Positions 50,452 through 61,200 of a stretch of 64,000 nucleotides of DNA are shown here, piece by piece. The DNA comes from an uncultured Roseivirga sp. (GTDB taxonomy: Bacteria; Bacteroidota; Bacteroidia; Cytophagales; Cyclobacteriaceae). The stretch covers positions 1-64,000 of the forward strand of contig CANLOY010000002.1 in the NCBI GenBank assembly GCA_947493005.1. The letters run 5' to 3'. Under the pieces are notes generated by a model that ran no database searches, had not been told where the DNA came from, and saw only the letters and a program-made list of their open reading frames with translations. The position numbers were made by a program, and so were the translations under genes. Within the stretch, counting starts at the first letter, position 1. Every line of letters begins with the position of its first letter.

Positions 50452-53445
50452 CTACTTCCTGACTATTAACCTGATGGTACGATATTTTCCAGCTGTAACT
50501 AAGCGTACCAAATAGACCCCATTAGACAACTTACCTGTTTCATAGCCCACCTCTACTTCTTGATGGGCTTCTACTTCTTTATCAAACACCACGTCCATTA
50601 TTACTCCTTTAGTATTCATTACAGTCACTTTGGCTGGTCCTGCCAAATCACTCCTGAAATTGATTACTGTATATCCTGAAGTTGGATTGGGATAACTCTT
50701 TAAGCTAATCTCCGGCACCACATTAATATCACTCTCTACTTGTGCCTCTTCTTGAACTTCCAAACCACCCGGCTGAGAAGAAATATTACTACAACTTCCA
50801 AATGATGCGCCACGTCTTAACCAAAGTGATACCTGCTGCCTTGAAACCTTAATAGACCTCCCTTTAAAACACATATTCACAATGCTACCAAAACTATCTC
50901 GATTAACTACTTTCACTTTGACGAAGCCTCTTGTCACGTTACCCGAATGATCAATTGCAACAACTCTAACTCGGTTTATACCTGTATTTCTGATAGTAAA
51001 AGTTCTACGTTGAAAACTTACTGTCCTAATACCACAGTTATCAGAAACTGCTTTTAACACATCCCTTCTCAATAGGTAGGCATTTCTTCGACTAGAAACT
51101 ACGAGAGTAATTGGTTCATCAGAAATTTCAGGGCACTTTCTATCTACTACATTGATATAGGCAATAGCCCTGCTACTATTCCCAGCAGCATCAGTAACGG
51201 TTAAAACAACAGGTTGACCACGGCCAAATCTCCTCCTTCCATTCCTCCTGATATCTTTACAGGTAAAAGTATCTTTACTCAGTCTATAACTTACAATACC
51301 GCAGTTATCTGTACTTCTTCCACCTACCACTCGGGGATCCACAGTGGCTCTCCCATCATCACCAAGTCTTACTGTGATATTTCTGGCAATAGCTCTTGGT
51401 GCAATTCTATCTACTACGGTCACCGTTGCACTAGCGCTGGCAAAGACTCCATTTTGATCATGAGCAGTAAGTTGAACAACGTTGTTTCCCAGGTCAGCAC
51501 AGCCAAACTGTTCCATATTCAAACTCAATGTAAATGCGCAATTATCAAAAGTACCTCCATCTACATCAGCTGGGCTAATCGCTGCGCTACCATTGCCATC
51601 CAACTCAACTATTATATTTTTAGTAACCACTGTTGGAGCAATTTCATCTCTAACCTCTACATCTGCTTGACCTGTGGTTGATAAACCATTGCAATCTGTC
51701 GCTGTTACATTGATCACATGAAAGCCTACATCGTTGCAGTTAAATTCTGTCCTATCGATTGTCAAACTGACTATATCACAATTAGAAGAAATCGTCTCGC
51801 GGTTGAAGTCATCTGGACTGATTCGGGCTACCCCATTCTGATCCAGTTGAAGAATGAAAGACTCCCTTGTTAAGAACTCTGGAGCAATCTCATCTCTAAC
51901 TTCTACATCAGCCTGACCTGTGGTTGATAAACCGTTACGATCAGTTGCTGTAACATTGACCACATGAAAACCAACATCATTACAGTTAAACTCTGTTCTG
52001 TCGATCGTCAAACTGACAATATCACAGTTGGAAGAAATGGTTTCACGATTGAAGTCATCTGGACTAATGCGGGCTACTCCGTTCTGATCCAGTTGAAGAA
52101 TGAAGGACTCCCTTGTTAAGAACTCTGGAGCAATCTCATCTCTAACTTCTACATCAGCCTGACCCGTGGTTGATAAACCATTGCGATCAGTGGCTGTAAC
52201 ATTGATCACGTGGAAACCAACATCATTGCAGTTAAATTCTGTTCTGTCGATTGTAAGGCTTACAATGTCACAGTTAGAGGAAATTGTCTCTCGGTTGAAG
52301 TCATCTGGACTGATGCGGGCTACTCCATTCTGGTCCAGTTGAAGAATGAAAGACTCCCTTGTTAAGAACTCTGGAGCAATCTCATCTCTAACTTCCACAT
52401 CTGCCTGACCTGTAGTTGATAAACCATTGCGATCAGTTGCTGTAACATTGACCACATGAAAACCAACATCATTACAGTTAAACTCTGTTCTGTCGATCGT
52501 CAAACTGACAATATCACAGTTAGAGGAAATTGTCTCTCGGTTGAAGTCATCTGGACTGATGCGGGCTACTCCGTTCTGATCCAGTTGAAGAATGAAGGAC
52601 TCCCTGGTCAAGAACTCTGGAGCAACCTCATCCCTTACCTCTACATCTGCCTGACCTGTGGTTGATAGACCATTGCGATCAGTCGCTGTTACATTGATCA
52701 CATGAAAGCCTACATCGTTGCAGTTAAATTCTGTTCTGTCGATCGTTAAACTGACTATATCACAGTTAGAAGAAATCGTCTCTCGGTTGAAGTCATCTGG
52801 ACTGATGCGGGCTACTCCATTCTGGTCCAATTGAAGAATGAAAGACTCTCGAGTCAAGAACTCAGGGAATATCTCATCTCTCACTTCTACATCAGCCTGA
52901 CCTGTGGTTACATTCCCGCTTGCATCAGTGGCTGTGATATTAATGACGTGGAAACCTACTTCGGTACAATCGAAACTTGTTCGATCAAAAGTGATGCTTT
53001 CAACACCGCAATTATCCTTAATAGTATCAGGGTTCAAGTCATCGGGCGTTACTCTCGCCACTCCATTATCATCCAAGAAAATAATAAAGGACTCTCTGGA
53101 TAGAAATTCAGGTGCTACACTATCGACAACGGTTACATTGAAAGTTGCAAAGCTTACATTTCCGGCATTGTCTTCTGCTCTTGCCGTTACCTCAGTAACA
53201 CCAGTAGAAAAAACCGAACCTTCTGCAATATTGAAAGACAGACTTTTGATACCAGATGGAGCAGATGCACTCGCTCCATAATTATTTACCACTGCTGAAC
53301 ATCCGTCATCTCTGGTAAAGACGGTGATATCCTCTACTGTAATGGCTGGGCTTTCATTTTCTTTAACATTTCGGCCAAAAGTCAAATTTGTAAAAAAGAG
53401 TAGCATAAGTACTGCTACTAAATTTCTTAAGTAAATTTTTTTCAT
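50452..53445 (-). CDS. HYR-repeat T9SS type A surface protein
   Basis: A signal peptide covers about residues 1-24. HYR-type domains of about 82 aa follow, each with two Cys (SNCDIVSLTIDRTEFNC), a DLNP/DFNR-type loop and a VxVxDxxxPEF boundary. The unit at 111-192 is divergent, the five units at 193-602 are nearly identical, and further divergent units run to about 880. Residues about 905-997 are a type A sorting domain (KSYPNPTSGYTVINF ... NGVYLVRLVTAGKYRTIRLIVRK). It is probably a rod-like surface protein whose length can change by repeat recombination. It is divergent from the HTCS regulator at 53865. Its leader shares ACCAAAACA plus CGTATG with the gene at 62306-62746. Confidence 0.93.
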   Translation of the reverse strand: MKKIYLRNLVAVLMLLFFTNLTFGRNVKENESPAITVEDITVFTRDDGCSAVVNNYGASASAPSGIKSLSFNIAEGSVFSTGVTEVTARAEDNAGNVSFATFNVTVVDSVAPEFLSRESFIIFLDDNGVARVTPDDLNPDTIKDNCGVESITFDRTSFDCTEVGFHVINITATDASGNVTTGQADVEVRDEIFPEFLTRESFILQLDQNGVARISPDDFNRETISSNCDIVSLTIDRTEFNCNDVGFHVINVTATDRNGLSTTGQADVEVRDEVAPEFLTRESFILQLDQNGVARISPDDFNRETISSNCDIVSLTIDRTEFNCNDVGFHVVNVTATDRNGLSTTGQADVEVRDEIAPEFLTRESFILQLDQNGVARISPDDFNRETISSNCDIVSLTIDRTEFNCNDVGFHVINVTATDRNGLSTTGQADVEVRDEIAPEFLTRESFILQLDQNGVARISPDDFNRETISSNCDIVSLTIDRTEFNCNDVGFHVVNVTATDRNGLSTTGQADVEVRDEIAPEFLTRESFILQLDQNGVARISPDDFNRETISSNCDIVSLTIDRTEFNCNDVGFHVINVTATDCNGLSTTGQADVEVRDEIAPTVVTKNIIVELDGNGSAAISPADVDGGTFDNCAFTLSLNMEQFGCADLGNNVVQLTAHDQNGVFASASATVTVVDRIAPRAIARNITVRLGDDGRATVDPRVVGGRSTDNCGIVSYRLSKDTFTCKDIRRNGRRRFGRGQPVVLTVTDAAGNSSRAIAYINVVDRKCPEISDEPITLVVSSRRNAYLLRRDVLKAVSDNCGIRTVSFQRRTFTIRNTGINRVRVVAIDHSGNVTRGFVKVKVVNRDSFGSIVNMCFKGRSIKVSRQQVSLWLRRGASFGSCSNISSQPGGLEVQEEAQVESDINVVPEISLKSYPNPTSGYTVINFRSDLAGPAKVTVMNTKGVIMDVVFDKEVEAHQEVEVGYETGKLSNGVYLVRLVTAGKYRTIRLIVRK
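51640..52869 (-). repeat. Five tandem 246-bp coding repeats
   Basis: The spacing is exactly 246 bp at each of the junctions checked (for example the TTAAGAACTCTGG boundary near 51871, 52117 and 52363, and its CAAGAACTC variants near 52609 and 52855). At protein level the units differ mainly at HVINV versus HVVNV, which alternate I-V-I-V-I. At DNA level units 1 and 5 and units 2 and 4 resemble each other. Confidence 0.92.
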
Positions 53446-53864
53446 ACGTCAGTAGGTTATGTTTTGGTTATCAAGAATGATTAAAGAAAACCCTGATATA
53501 ATGTCCCTAAAAACAGCGTCCAGAAAACGATATACAGTACATTCGCCAGGAGTTTTCGTCCTTGCTTCTCTTGCACTTTCTCACTATTCATTTCGGTTCT
53601 CTTTAGGTTAAAGGATTCGATCATTGATCATGAGAAATACTAGAGTTTCTATTAATCAATGGTTCCTACAAACCTAGTGTAAGTGCTTCTTGCTTTTACA
53701 CATTTAAGACACCCAAAAAACAGACATTCAAGGGGTAGAAAACAGACACAATCATCAAAAAACAAGGTTTTAAATGCACAAATAGTTATTTCAATGTATA
53801 TACAAGAAAGTGTCGTCCAATACTTGCTACAATGGTCTATTCCTACTTATATTAAAGGTCATCA
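53446..53864. other. Divergent intergenic region between HYR gene and HTCS regulator
   Basis: This 419-nt region is A+T rich. It must hold the promoters of both divergent genes. I found no exact TAnnTTTG element in either direction. The one notable structure is the AAACAGACA direct repeat listed separately. A 61-codon GTG frame at 53683-53868 looks spurious. Confidence 0.6.
53718..53748. promoter_or_regulatory. Direct repeat AAACAGACA, period 22 bp (candidate AraC-type site)
   Basis: AAACAGACA occurs at 53718-53726 and again at 53740-53748. The 22-bp period is about two helical turns, as expected for AraC-family direct-repeat operators. The adjacent HTCS gene has an AraC output domain. Nine bases in an A-rich region is modest evidence. 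Confidence 0.3.
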
Positions 53865-56800
53865 GTGAAACTGATACTACTGACACAGAGACATTTGCTA
53901 AGACTAAAACTTATTATTTCATGTTTACTGGTTTGCTGGCTTAACTCTAAAGCTTTCGCACAAGAATACACCTTAGAAATAAACTCTTATGGAGTTGAAG
54001 AAGGGCTGCCTACCCGATATTTTGAATCCATATTGGAGGACCAAACTGGTTTCATATGGATGGCCTCAAAACACGGACTACATCGATTCGATGGCATCGA
54101 CTTTAAGCATTACCCTGTAAAGCATGAAGGACAGATTACACAGGCAATCGAAGGACCAAGTCAACATATTTGGGTGCACCGAGCTTTTTTAAAGCGAACT
54201 GATTACAATGAAAAGCTCCGAGAAGAACGTTTTTCTGTCTACGTTTTTGATCCTAAATCGGCTACTGACTTAGCTCTGGAAGATTATTTAGCATATCCTT
54301 TACCTTTCAAATCTTATCAAATTTCTTCCATGCACTCAACGGGTAATGAAAGCGTACTAGTTGGAACCATAGATGGCAAACTTTACGAGCTTGAGAAGGA
54401 TAAGTACATCCTAAGACATTCACTTCCAAAAGTGGAATCTATCAGTCAACTGATCAAAGTAAAGGACGGATATTGGCTTACTCTTTCAGATCGCATTATA
54501 AAGATTGATATCAATTGGGTATTTAATAAGGCAATTCCTTACAACAATGTTATTAGGAGCAACTCCAATGGCTCTATCATACATTATAATACCGGACATG
54601 CTGTCTATTCGCCAGTTCAGGATAGAAAAGGTCAATTACATGCGTTAACCTTAGACTCTAGTAAGGGATATCTAGAAGCGCGGAAAAAATTAATGAATAA
54701 GTGGTACACTATCGATGGTTTAAAAAAGAAATCTTACACTACAAATTTCAAGCATGCTGTATTTGCCATTGAACCTGAAACGCTTTTCCAATATGCACTA
54801 AAGGAAAACGATAATGGTAGAAAGTCAATCGTTGTACTCAACAACCATGGAAAAACACTAGCAGAAAGCCCCTTACAGATCAACCATGCCTTGTTCCATT
54901 TCATTGATAGTAAAAAGAATTTATGGGTTACTTCCAGAAGAGGTGTTCATGTAATCAAACTCAAGAAAGCTCCTTTTAATAATTATATAAATGATTTAAC
55001 CACTGATTATGGGATACCTCATGCATCAAGAGGCATTGCCGAAATTAATGATTCTACTATAGTAATTGGAGGCTCTGTGTACCCTCATCGAGTGAATGTA
55101 AAAAATGGTGAACATCAACAGTTTACCTCGATAAGACAGTCGTTTGCAGTAAAGCAATTTGGAGAAGATTTATGGATAACCCGAGAATATCCTTCGGTTC
55201 ACCAAATCAATATGTCTACTGGTTCAATCATAAGCTATGACTATGAAAATGACTTTACTGTAAATTCAGACAAGACTGACAGCGTACAAAATGGTGGGCA
55301 CTGGTCTATCCACAAAGATAGATATGGTACCATTTGGTTAGGCGCACGCAATGGACTTTCTATAGTAGACTCCAAAACACAAACTATTAAGAATACAAGC
55401 ACACCCTTGTCTTTTAGTAAACCTACGGTGATGCATATTTATGAAAACAACAAAGGGCTTTGGTTGGCTACTTTAAAAGGGATATACCTATGGGATCCAC
55501 TGGATAAAAAGGTCTTGAAACATTATCATCCTGAGGCAGCCCCTCCCTACCAGTTACCAGTTAGTGATTTCGTTCACCTCTATGAAGACGCAGAAGGTAT
55601 ATTTTGGCTTTCCAGTTTATCGGGAGGCTTAGTTAAATGGGAACCTGAAACAGGCGATTATGAACAGTATACTACAGAAAACGGCTTGAGCCATAATACC
55701 ATTTATGCTGTATACGAAGACCATAACCAAAACTTATGGATTCCTTCTTATTTGGGAATCAATCAGTTCAATAAAGTTACTGAGAATGTAAGCTACTTTT
55801 TGACTAAGGATGGTATCGGACATAATGAGTTTAATCGCATCTCTCATTATCGTGGCCATGACAGCACCTTATATTTTGGTGGGGAAAACGGAGCTACTTC
55901 CTTCCACCCTCGTGATTTTGTTCCGGTACAGCCAGAAAAATCTTCTTTGGTGATTACGGAAATAGCTAAGCGTAATAAGAAAGATGGCCTCCTTAAAGAT
56001 GCACTTATAGAATTAGAAGAAACCAGTGAAATAACCCTTTCTGCAAATCAATCGGGTATTTCGCTCGAATTCCGACTTTTGAACTTTAATCTTAATGGCA
56101 AGAACAGGTACGCCTATAAGATTGAAGGTATAGATGCTGATTGGATTTATCAATCGACTCCTTCTGTCAATATCAATAAGTTACCCTTTGGCAGTTATAT
56201 TTTTTTATTAAAAGCGAATGGGGAAAGAGGCTTGTGGACCGAGCCTATCTCTTTTCAACTGACTGTATTGCGTCCGTTTTACCTGCAAGCATGGTTTATT
56301 ATACTCAGTTCATTTATTGTCCTAATCAGTATCTATCTACTGTTCTATCTTAGAAACAGAAGACACTTGAGAAATGAACGACTTCTAAAGGACGAAGTGG
56401 CTTTAAGAACTGCAGAAATTCAAAAGCAAGCATTAGAACTCAAAAAACTGGATGCAGCCAAGTCTCAGTTTTTCGCAAACATATCTCATGAGTTGCGTAC
56501 ACCACTTTCATTAATTCTAGGACCGACAGAACAGCTTATCAAAGACAAAGGACTGAGCGAAACTCAGCTTACTCAGCTAAATCGTATGTATAGAAATGGC
56601 AAGAGCCTTTCCAATCTGGTTGAAGAGATCTTAGAGCTTTCAAAATTAGAGGCTGGAAAGCTTGAGGTATTTGAAAGTCCGACATTGCTTAAACCTTATT
56701 TAAATAGAATTCATTCTGCCTACGAATCTTTGGCATTTCAAAAAGGAATAGAATATTCATCCGAATTCAACTTCTTCGATCAGACAACTTTGTATCTGGA

Positions 56801-58019
56801 TACAGGAAAACTTGAAAAAATCATTAACAATCTCCTGTCCAATGCACTTAAATTCACCTCAAAAGGAGGATTTGTAAAGTTTTCTGTGTTTCTGGAGAAA
56901 AAATCACTCAGAATTTCTGTGGAAGATTCAGGAATAGGAATCTCGGCAAAAGATATCCACTCTATTTTTGATCGTTTTTATCAAAGTCAGGTCAAAGAAA
57001 GATCCAGGCTTCGGGGAGGAACCGGAATTGGCCTGGCATTAGTAAAGGAACTAACCGAAGCACTTGGAGGTACTATCAGAGTAGAAAGCACTCCAGATAA
57101 AGGCTCCCATTTTGAGGTAATCCTTCCTAAAAAGGAAGCCAAGGCATCTGACATTTTGAGTGATGAATTGGTTGAAGACCTGATATCAAATATTCCACAA
57201 GTAGAACTAACCGACTCTATTGATAACGGGCAAGAATTCACCATACTTATTGTTGAAGACAATCAGGATATGCGAAGTCATATTTATGATTTGCTAAACA
57301 AAGACTATCGAATCATACAAGCGGAGCACGGAAAAGTAGCCTTAGAGTTATTAAAAAATCAAAGCATTGATTTAGTCATAACAGATGTAATGATGCCAGA
57401 AATGGACGGCTTCACATTATTTAATAGAATAAAATCTAATGATCTATACAGAGGTCTACCAATCATCATGTTGACTGCACTGGCCGAAGACGATGATAGA
57501 TTAAATGCATTGACCATCGGTGTTGATGATTATATCACAAAGCCTTTCTTAGCCAATGAATTAAAAGCAAGAGTTAAAAACCTTCTGGCCAACTATCAAA
57601 ACCGAAACACTGGTGGTCAAATAGATATAAATCAGGGCTCAGAAGAGGCTTTAACAACATCAATTAACATCAAAGTAGCTTCACAGGCAGATTTACAATG
57701 GATCAAAAACCTTGAAAAAGAAGCACTTTCAAGATTAACAGACATTGACTTTTCTATGGAAACACTCGCTTCCTCTCAGGGAATTACTGCGAGGCATATG
57801 CAGAGGAAGATCAAAGAAATAACAGGACTAAAGCCTAACCAATATGTTCAAACTTTAAGGCTTCAGCTGTCGAGATCCTATTTAGAAAGAAAAGCTTTCT
57901 CAACCGTTAATGAAGTAACCAAAGCAGTAGGCTTTCAATCGTCTAAGTACTTCTCCAAACTGTTTAAGGAGAAGTATGGAAAAAATCCAAGTGAGTATTT
58001 AAACAAACCTAAACACTAA
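53865..58019 (+). CDS. Hybrid two-component system regulator (HTCS) with AraC-type output
   Basis: GTG is the first possible start after an in-frame stop, and the signal peptide begins there (cleavage near SKAFAQ). Residues about 30-720 are reg_prop-type propeller blades (GLPTRYFESILEDQTGFIWM, NGLSHNTIYAVYEDHNQNLW). A Y_Y_Y domain (about 730-800) precedes one transmembrane helix (808-830). HisKA carries FFANISHELRTPLS (H near 873), HATPase_c (about 975-1090) carries NNLLSNALKF and GGTGIGLALVKEL, the receiver (about 1127-1245) carries DLVITDVMMPEMDG and YITKPF, and the AraC HTH (about 1280-1382) carries ARHMQRKIKEITGLKPNQYV and YFSKLFKEKYGKNPSEY. All key residues are present. HTCS proteins often sense glycans, but no carbohydrate genes are nearby; the divergent HYR adhesin is the likely target. 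Confidence 0.95.
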   Translation: MKLILLTQRHLLRLKLIISCLLVCWLNSKAFAQEYTLEINSYGVEEGLPTRYFESILEDQTGFIWMASKHGLHRFDGIDFKHYPVKHEGQITQAIEGPSQHIWVHRAFLKRTDYNEKLREERFSVYVFDPKSATDLALEDYLAYPLPFKSYQISSMHSTGNESVLVGTIDGKLYELEKDKYILRHSLPKVESISQLIKVKDGYWLTLSDRIIKIDINWVFNKAIPYNNVIRSNSNGSIIHYNTGHAVYSPVQDRKGQLHALTLDSSKGYLEARKKLMNKWYTIDGLKKKSYTTNFKHAVFAIEPETLFQYALKENDNGRKSIVVLNNHGKTLAESPLQINHALFHFIDSKKNLWVTSRRGVHVIKLKKAPFNNYINDLTTDYGIPHASRGIAEINDSTIVIGGSVYPHRVNVKNGEHQQFTSIRQSFAVKQFGEDLWITREYPSVHQINMSTGSIISYDYENDFTVNSDKTDSVQNGGHWSIHKDRYGTIWLGARNGLSIVDSKTQTIKNTSTPLSFSKPTVMHIYENNKGLWLATLKGIYLWDPLDKKVLKHYHPEAAPPYQLPVSDFVHLYEDAEGIFWLSSLSGGLVKWEPETGDYEQYTTENGLSHNTIYAVYEDHNQNLWIPSYLGINQFNKVTENVSYFLTKDGIGHNEFNRISHYRGHDSTLYFGGENGATSFHPRDFVPVQPEKSSLVITEIAKRNKKDGLLKDALIELEETSEITLSANQSGISLEFRLLNFNLNGKNRYAYKIEGIDADWIYQSTPSVNINKLPFGSYIFLLKANGERGLWTEPISFQLTVLRPFYLQAWFIILSSFIVLISIYLLFYLRNRRHLRNERLLKDEVALRTAEIQKQALELKKLDAAKSQFFANISHELRTPLSLILGPTEQLIKDKGLSETQLTQLNRMYRNGKSLSNLVEEILELSKLEAGKLEVFESPTLLKPYLNRIHSAYESLAFQKGIEYSSEFNFFDQTTLYLDTGKLEKIINNLLSNALKFTSKGGFVKFSVFLEKKSLRISVEDSGIGISAKDIHSIFDRFYQSQVKERSRLRGGTGIGLALVKELTEALGGTIRVESTPDKGSHFEVILPKKEAKASDILSDELVEDLISNIPQVELTDSIDNGQEFTILIVEDNQDMRSHIYDLLNKDYRIIQAEHGKVALELLKNQSIDLVITDVMMPEMDGFTLFNRIKSNDLYRGLPIIMLTALAEDDDRLNALTIGVDDYITKPFLANELKARVKNLLANYQNRNTGGQIDINQGSEEALTTSINIKVASQADLQWIKNLEKEALSRLTDIDFSMETLASSQGITARHMQRKIKEITGLKPNQYVQTLRLQLSRSYLERKAFSTVNEVTKAVGFQSSKYFSKLFKEKYGKNPSEYLNKPKH

Positions 58020-58150
58020 TCTGCCAAAATCGCTCTCCCCTTTTTGTTTTAATTGGATGCAGTATGAATTGATCGGAAAGGATAATTACAAGGCCTAAAA
58101 CTCACACTTTTCAAATTGCGTATATCCTAAACCTGCCAGAGTATAAAACA

Positions 58151-58180
58151 AAGAGCTCCAAGCAAATGCCCGGAGCTCTT
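58151..58180. terminator. Hairpin between convergent genes (bidirectional terminator)
   Basis: The 9-bp stem AAGAGCTCC / GGAGCTCTT has a 12-nt loop. A T-rich tail is clearer on the minus strand, 23 nt after the stop of the 1,366-aa protein. It may serve the HTCS gene as well. Confidence 0.7.
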
Positions 58181-58202
58181 CTATGTATGACTGGCTATTA
58201 AA

Positions 58203-61200
58203 TTATTGTCTGATTAAAAGCTTAGAGCTTTTGGCACCAAGCGGTGTCATTAAGCGAATTAAATACATACCTGTTTTAAGAGTTCCTGTATTAATTTCAA
58301 CTTCTTTCTGCTCATTTGCTTCTAGGTAGCCTTTGAAAGGAGTTGCTCTCTCTACTCCATTAGCATCCATAACAACTAACTTCACCTCTCCTGCTAGTGC
58401 AGAAGAAAAAGTAACCTTGATGAAATCGGAAGCAGGATTAGGATAGGTATTAATTCTAAGTCCAGAGCTATTAAAGTCTTCAGAGTTAGTCTCTGATCCC
58501 TTCTCAATTGATTCGGCAAAAGCGAACTCCTGAGAATTAACTTCTGAAGCCATACCACCATTTCCACAAACGCCTAATGCATCTCCATGTTCCATCAGGT
58601 GATCTGCAACTGCATTAACACTAATACATAGCGTCTTACCTTTATGACAGATATGAACCTTCTTACCATCCCATTTATCCATAGTTTGTGGATCGGCATA
58701 ATTACCTTTACTATGCTTTCCTTTACCTCTTATACGATCAATATGTAAACATCTAATGTCTATTACATTAACAGTAAAGTTCTCTGTGACAGAGCATCCA
58801 TTTTCATCAGAAACTTCAACACTATAGGTAGTAGTTTCCTCTGGAGCTACTTCAATAGCAGGAGTCGCTCCTCCAAGAATAATGTTGCTTCCAGTCCAGC
58901 TATAACTATAGGTGTTATTTCCACCAGTTGCTGATGCTGTTAACATTGCCGTCTGAACCCCATACCCAAGATAAATGGTATGATCTGCACCGTAAGTTGG
59001 CACTGGATTTTCTGGAGACATATCAATACTAGCTTCTAATGGTTCTGGTTCTGTAAGGGTTACAGATTGACTTATTGAACTTCCATTTCCATCTGTAACA
59101 GTTAATGTATAAGTCCCTGCAGCCAAATTAGTGGCATCCTCGTTTGTATCTCCATTACTCCAACTATAAGTATAAGGAGTACATCCGCCTGTAACAGTAG
59201 CATCAATACTACCATCTGCGGCTCCATTACAACTTACATTATAGCCATGAACATTGTTAAACACAGCCGGTGCTAATGTCATTTCCATAGGGATTGGCAC
59301 TACCGTTACATCAAAACTCGCACTCACCTCGTTGCCACTTCCATCAGTAGCCGTATAAGTAACTGTGGTTGTACCTACCGGGAATACATCCCCAGGGTTA
59401 TGAGAGCTTGTCAGGGTAACTGAACAATTGTCAGAAGCATCAGGCGCATCCCAGTTTACTACTTCAGCACAACCTGTATCCTGCGCATTCAATGTAATAT
59501 TTGCAGGCATGCTTGACAATACTGGTGGTTCATTGTCTACTACTGTAACAGTAAAGTTATGCGTATCATTTCCACAAGCATTTGTAACCGTTAAGGTTAC
59601 ATTTGTAACCCCTAAGTTAAAAGCTGTTCCAGCTCCAGTTCCAGCCCCATTACCAGTAGTGGCACCCGTAAAACTATAACTCATTTCAGGAGTTGGATTT
59701 CCATTAGCACTAACCTGATAGTTAACCAGCGCAGAGCAAGCTTCATCATCTGTATTAACTGAAATATTCGATGGAACATCTGAGAATTCTGCTGCTACGC
59801 AGGTAATCTCGGCTGCAATATCAAAAGTGATATTGCCTTCATCACAGTCATTACTCACTATAGTCACTGAAGCACTATAAGTGGTAATGTTTGGTGCGTT
59901 GAATACGAGATCGAACGTTTCAGAAGAGTTCGCTGCAACAGCAGATGGAGCTCCGACAATACTGAAGTATTGTGCATCAGCACCATTAACTAAGATTTGA
60001 GAAACATCGAGTGAATTTGCCCCCGTATTGTTGATTGTAAAGGTTTTTACATTATCAACATTAGGGAAAACATCACCATAGTCACTCAAGCTTCCATTGC
60101 TAATTGCAGTAGCTCCTTCAGCCACGTCAATTTCTGGTGGATTTGCAGCTACAACCACATCATCAGACTCAGCAGAGCAACCAAATAAGTCAATTACTCT
60201 TACACTATATGCACCTACCTCAGTAGCAGTATAAACTTGCTGTGTAGCATTTGGAATATCAACCCCATCCTTCATCCACTGATAAATTGCAGACTGTGAA
60301 GCCGTTAAAACTGCCGTACCGCTTGGAGGACATATATAAGTAGTTCCTGACGGAAAAACGTCAACCGTTGGGTTATCATTTACTGTAAGGTCTGTTGGTA
60401 AAGACGTTCCAGAACAACCTCCTGCATTAACTACAGTAACAGTATAAGCACCAGATTCAGTAGCTACATATGTTTGATCTGTGGCCCCTGAGATATCAAC
60501 TCCATCTTTTTGCCATTGATAAGAGTCTCCTGCATTAGCCGTCATTGGAATTGTCTCTCCTTGACATACCGTAGTTTGTCCGGTAACTATAATGGCAGCA
60601 GGCTGTACATTAACAATAGCTGGAGCTGTTGTCTGATTACCTGCATTATCAATTGCAGTAAGCATTACTTCATTCTCACCAATATCGGCACAAGTAAAAT
60701 CAGTAATATCCAATTCCAATCTATCCAATCCACAAGCATCACTTGAGCCATTATCAACATCTTCCGGAGTTATGGAAACAGTTCCATCAGGGCCTAAAGC
60801 AACAGTTATGTTTTTGGTAATTGCGGTTGGTGGATCAGTATCTACCTGAGCGCTTGTATTTCGATGAAAACGAATAGTTCTACTATTAATTCCAGATGTA
60901 GCAATATCAGGAACAAAATCGCCATCCAAGTCACCAATTACTATTCCCGAAACTTCAGCTCGCGAAGAAGATGTGTAATCTACTCTTGAGGCGAATGTTG
61001 GTGCTCCTGGTCCTGAACTAGTATTCTTATAAACAGAGAATACATTAACACCAAGAGATTTAGTTACTACATCAGGAAAACCATCTCCATCAACATCTCC
61101 AACACCTATTCTATAATTTCTTGTTGGAGAAGGAATATTAACCGTAGGAGCAAAAACTATATCACCAACAGTGGAAATATTTCTCCAAATAGCAACGTTC

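Noticed and set aside
51640-52869. Possible CRISPR-like array from regular near-identical repeats
   Set aside because: The period is 246 bp, there are no unique spacers, and the repeats are in frame and encode HYR domains.
53683-53868. 61-codon plus-strand frame overlapping the HTCS start by GTGA
   Set aside because: It starts at GTG in A-rich intergenic DNA, its protein is low in complexity with no recognisable domain, and it crosses the candidate regulatory repeat. The overlap with the HTCS start is likely chance.
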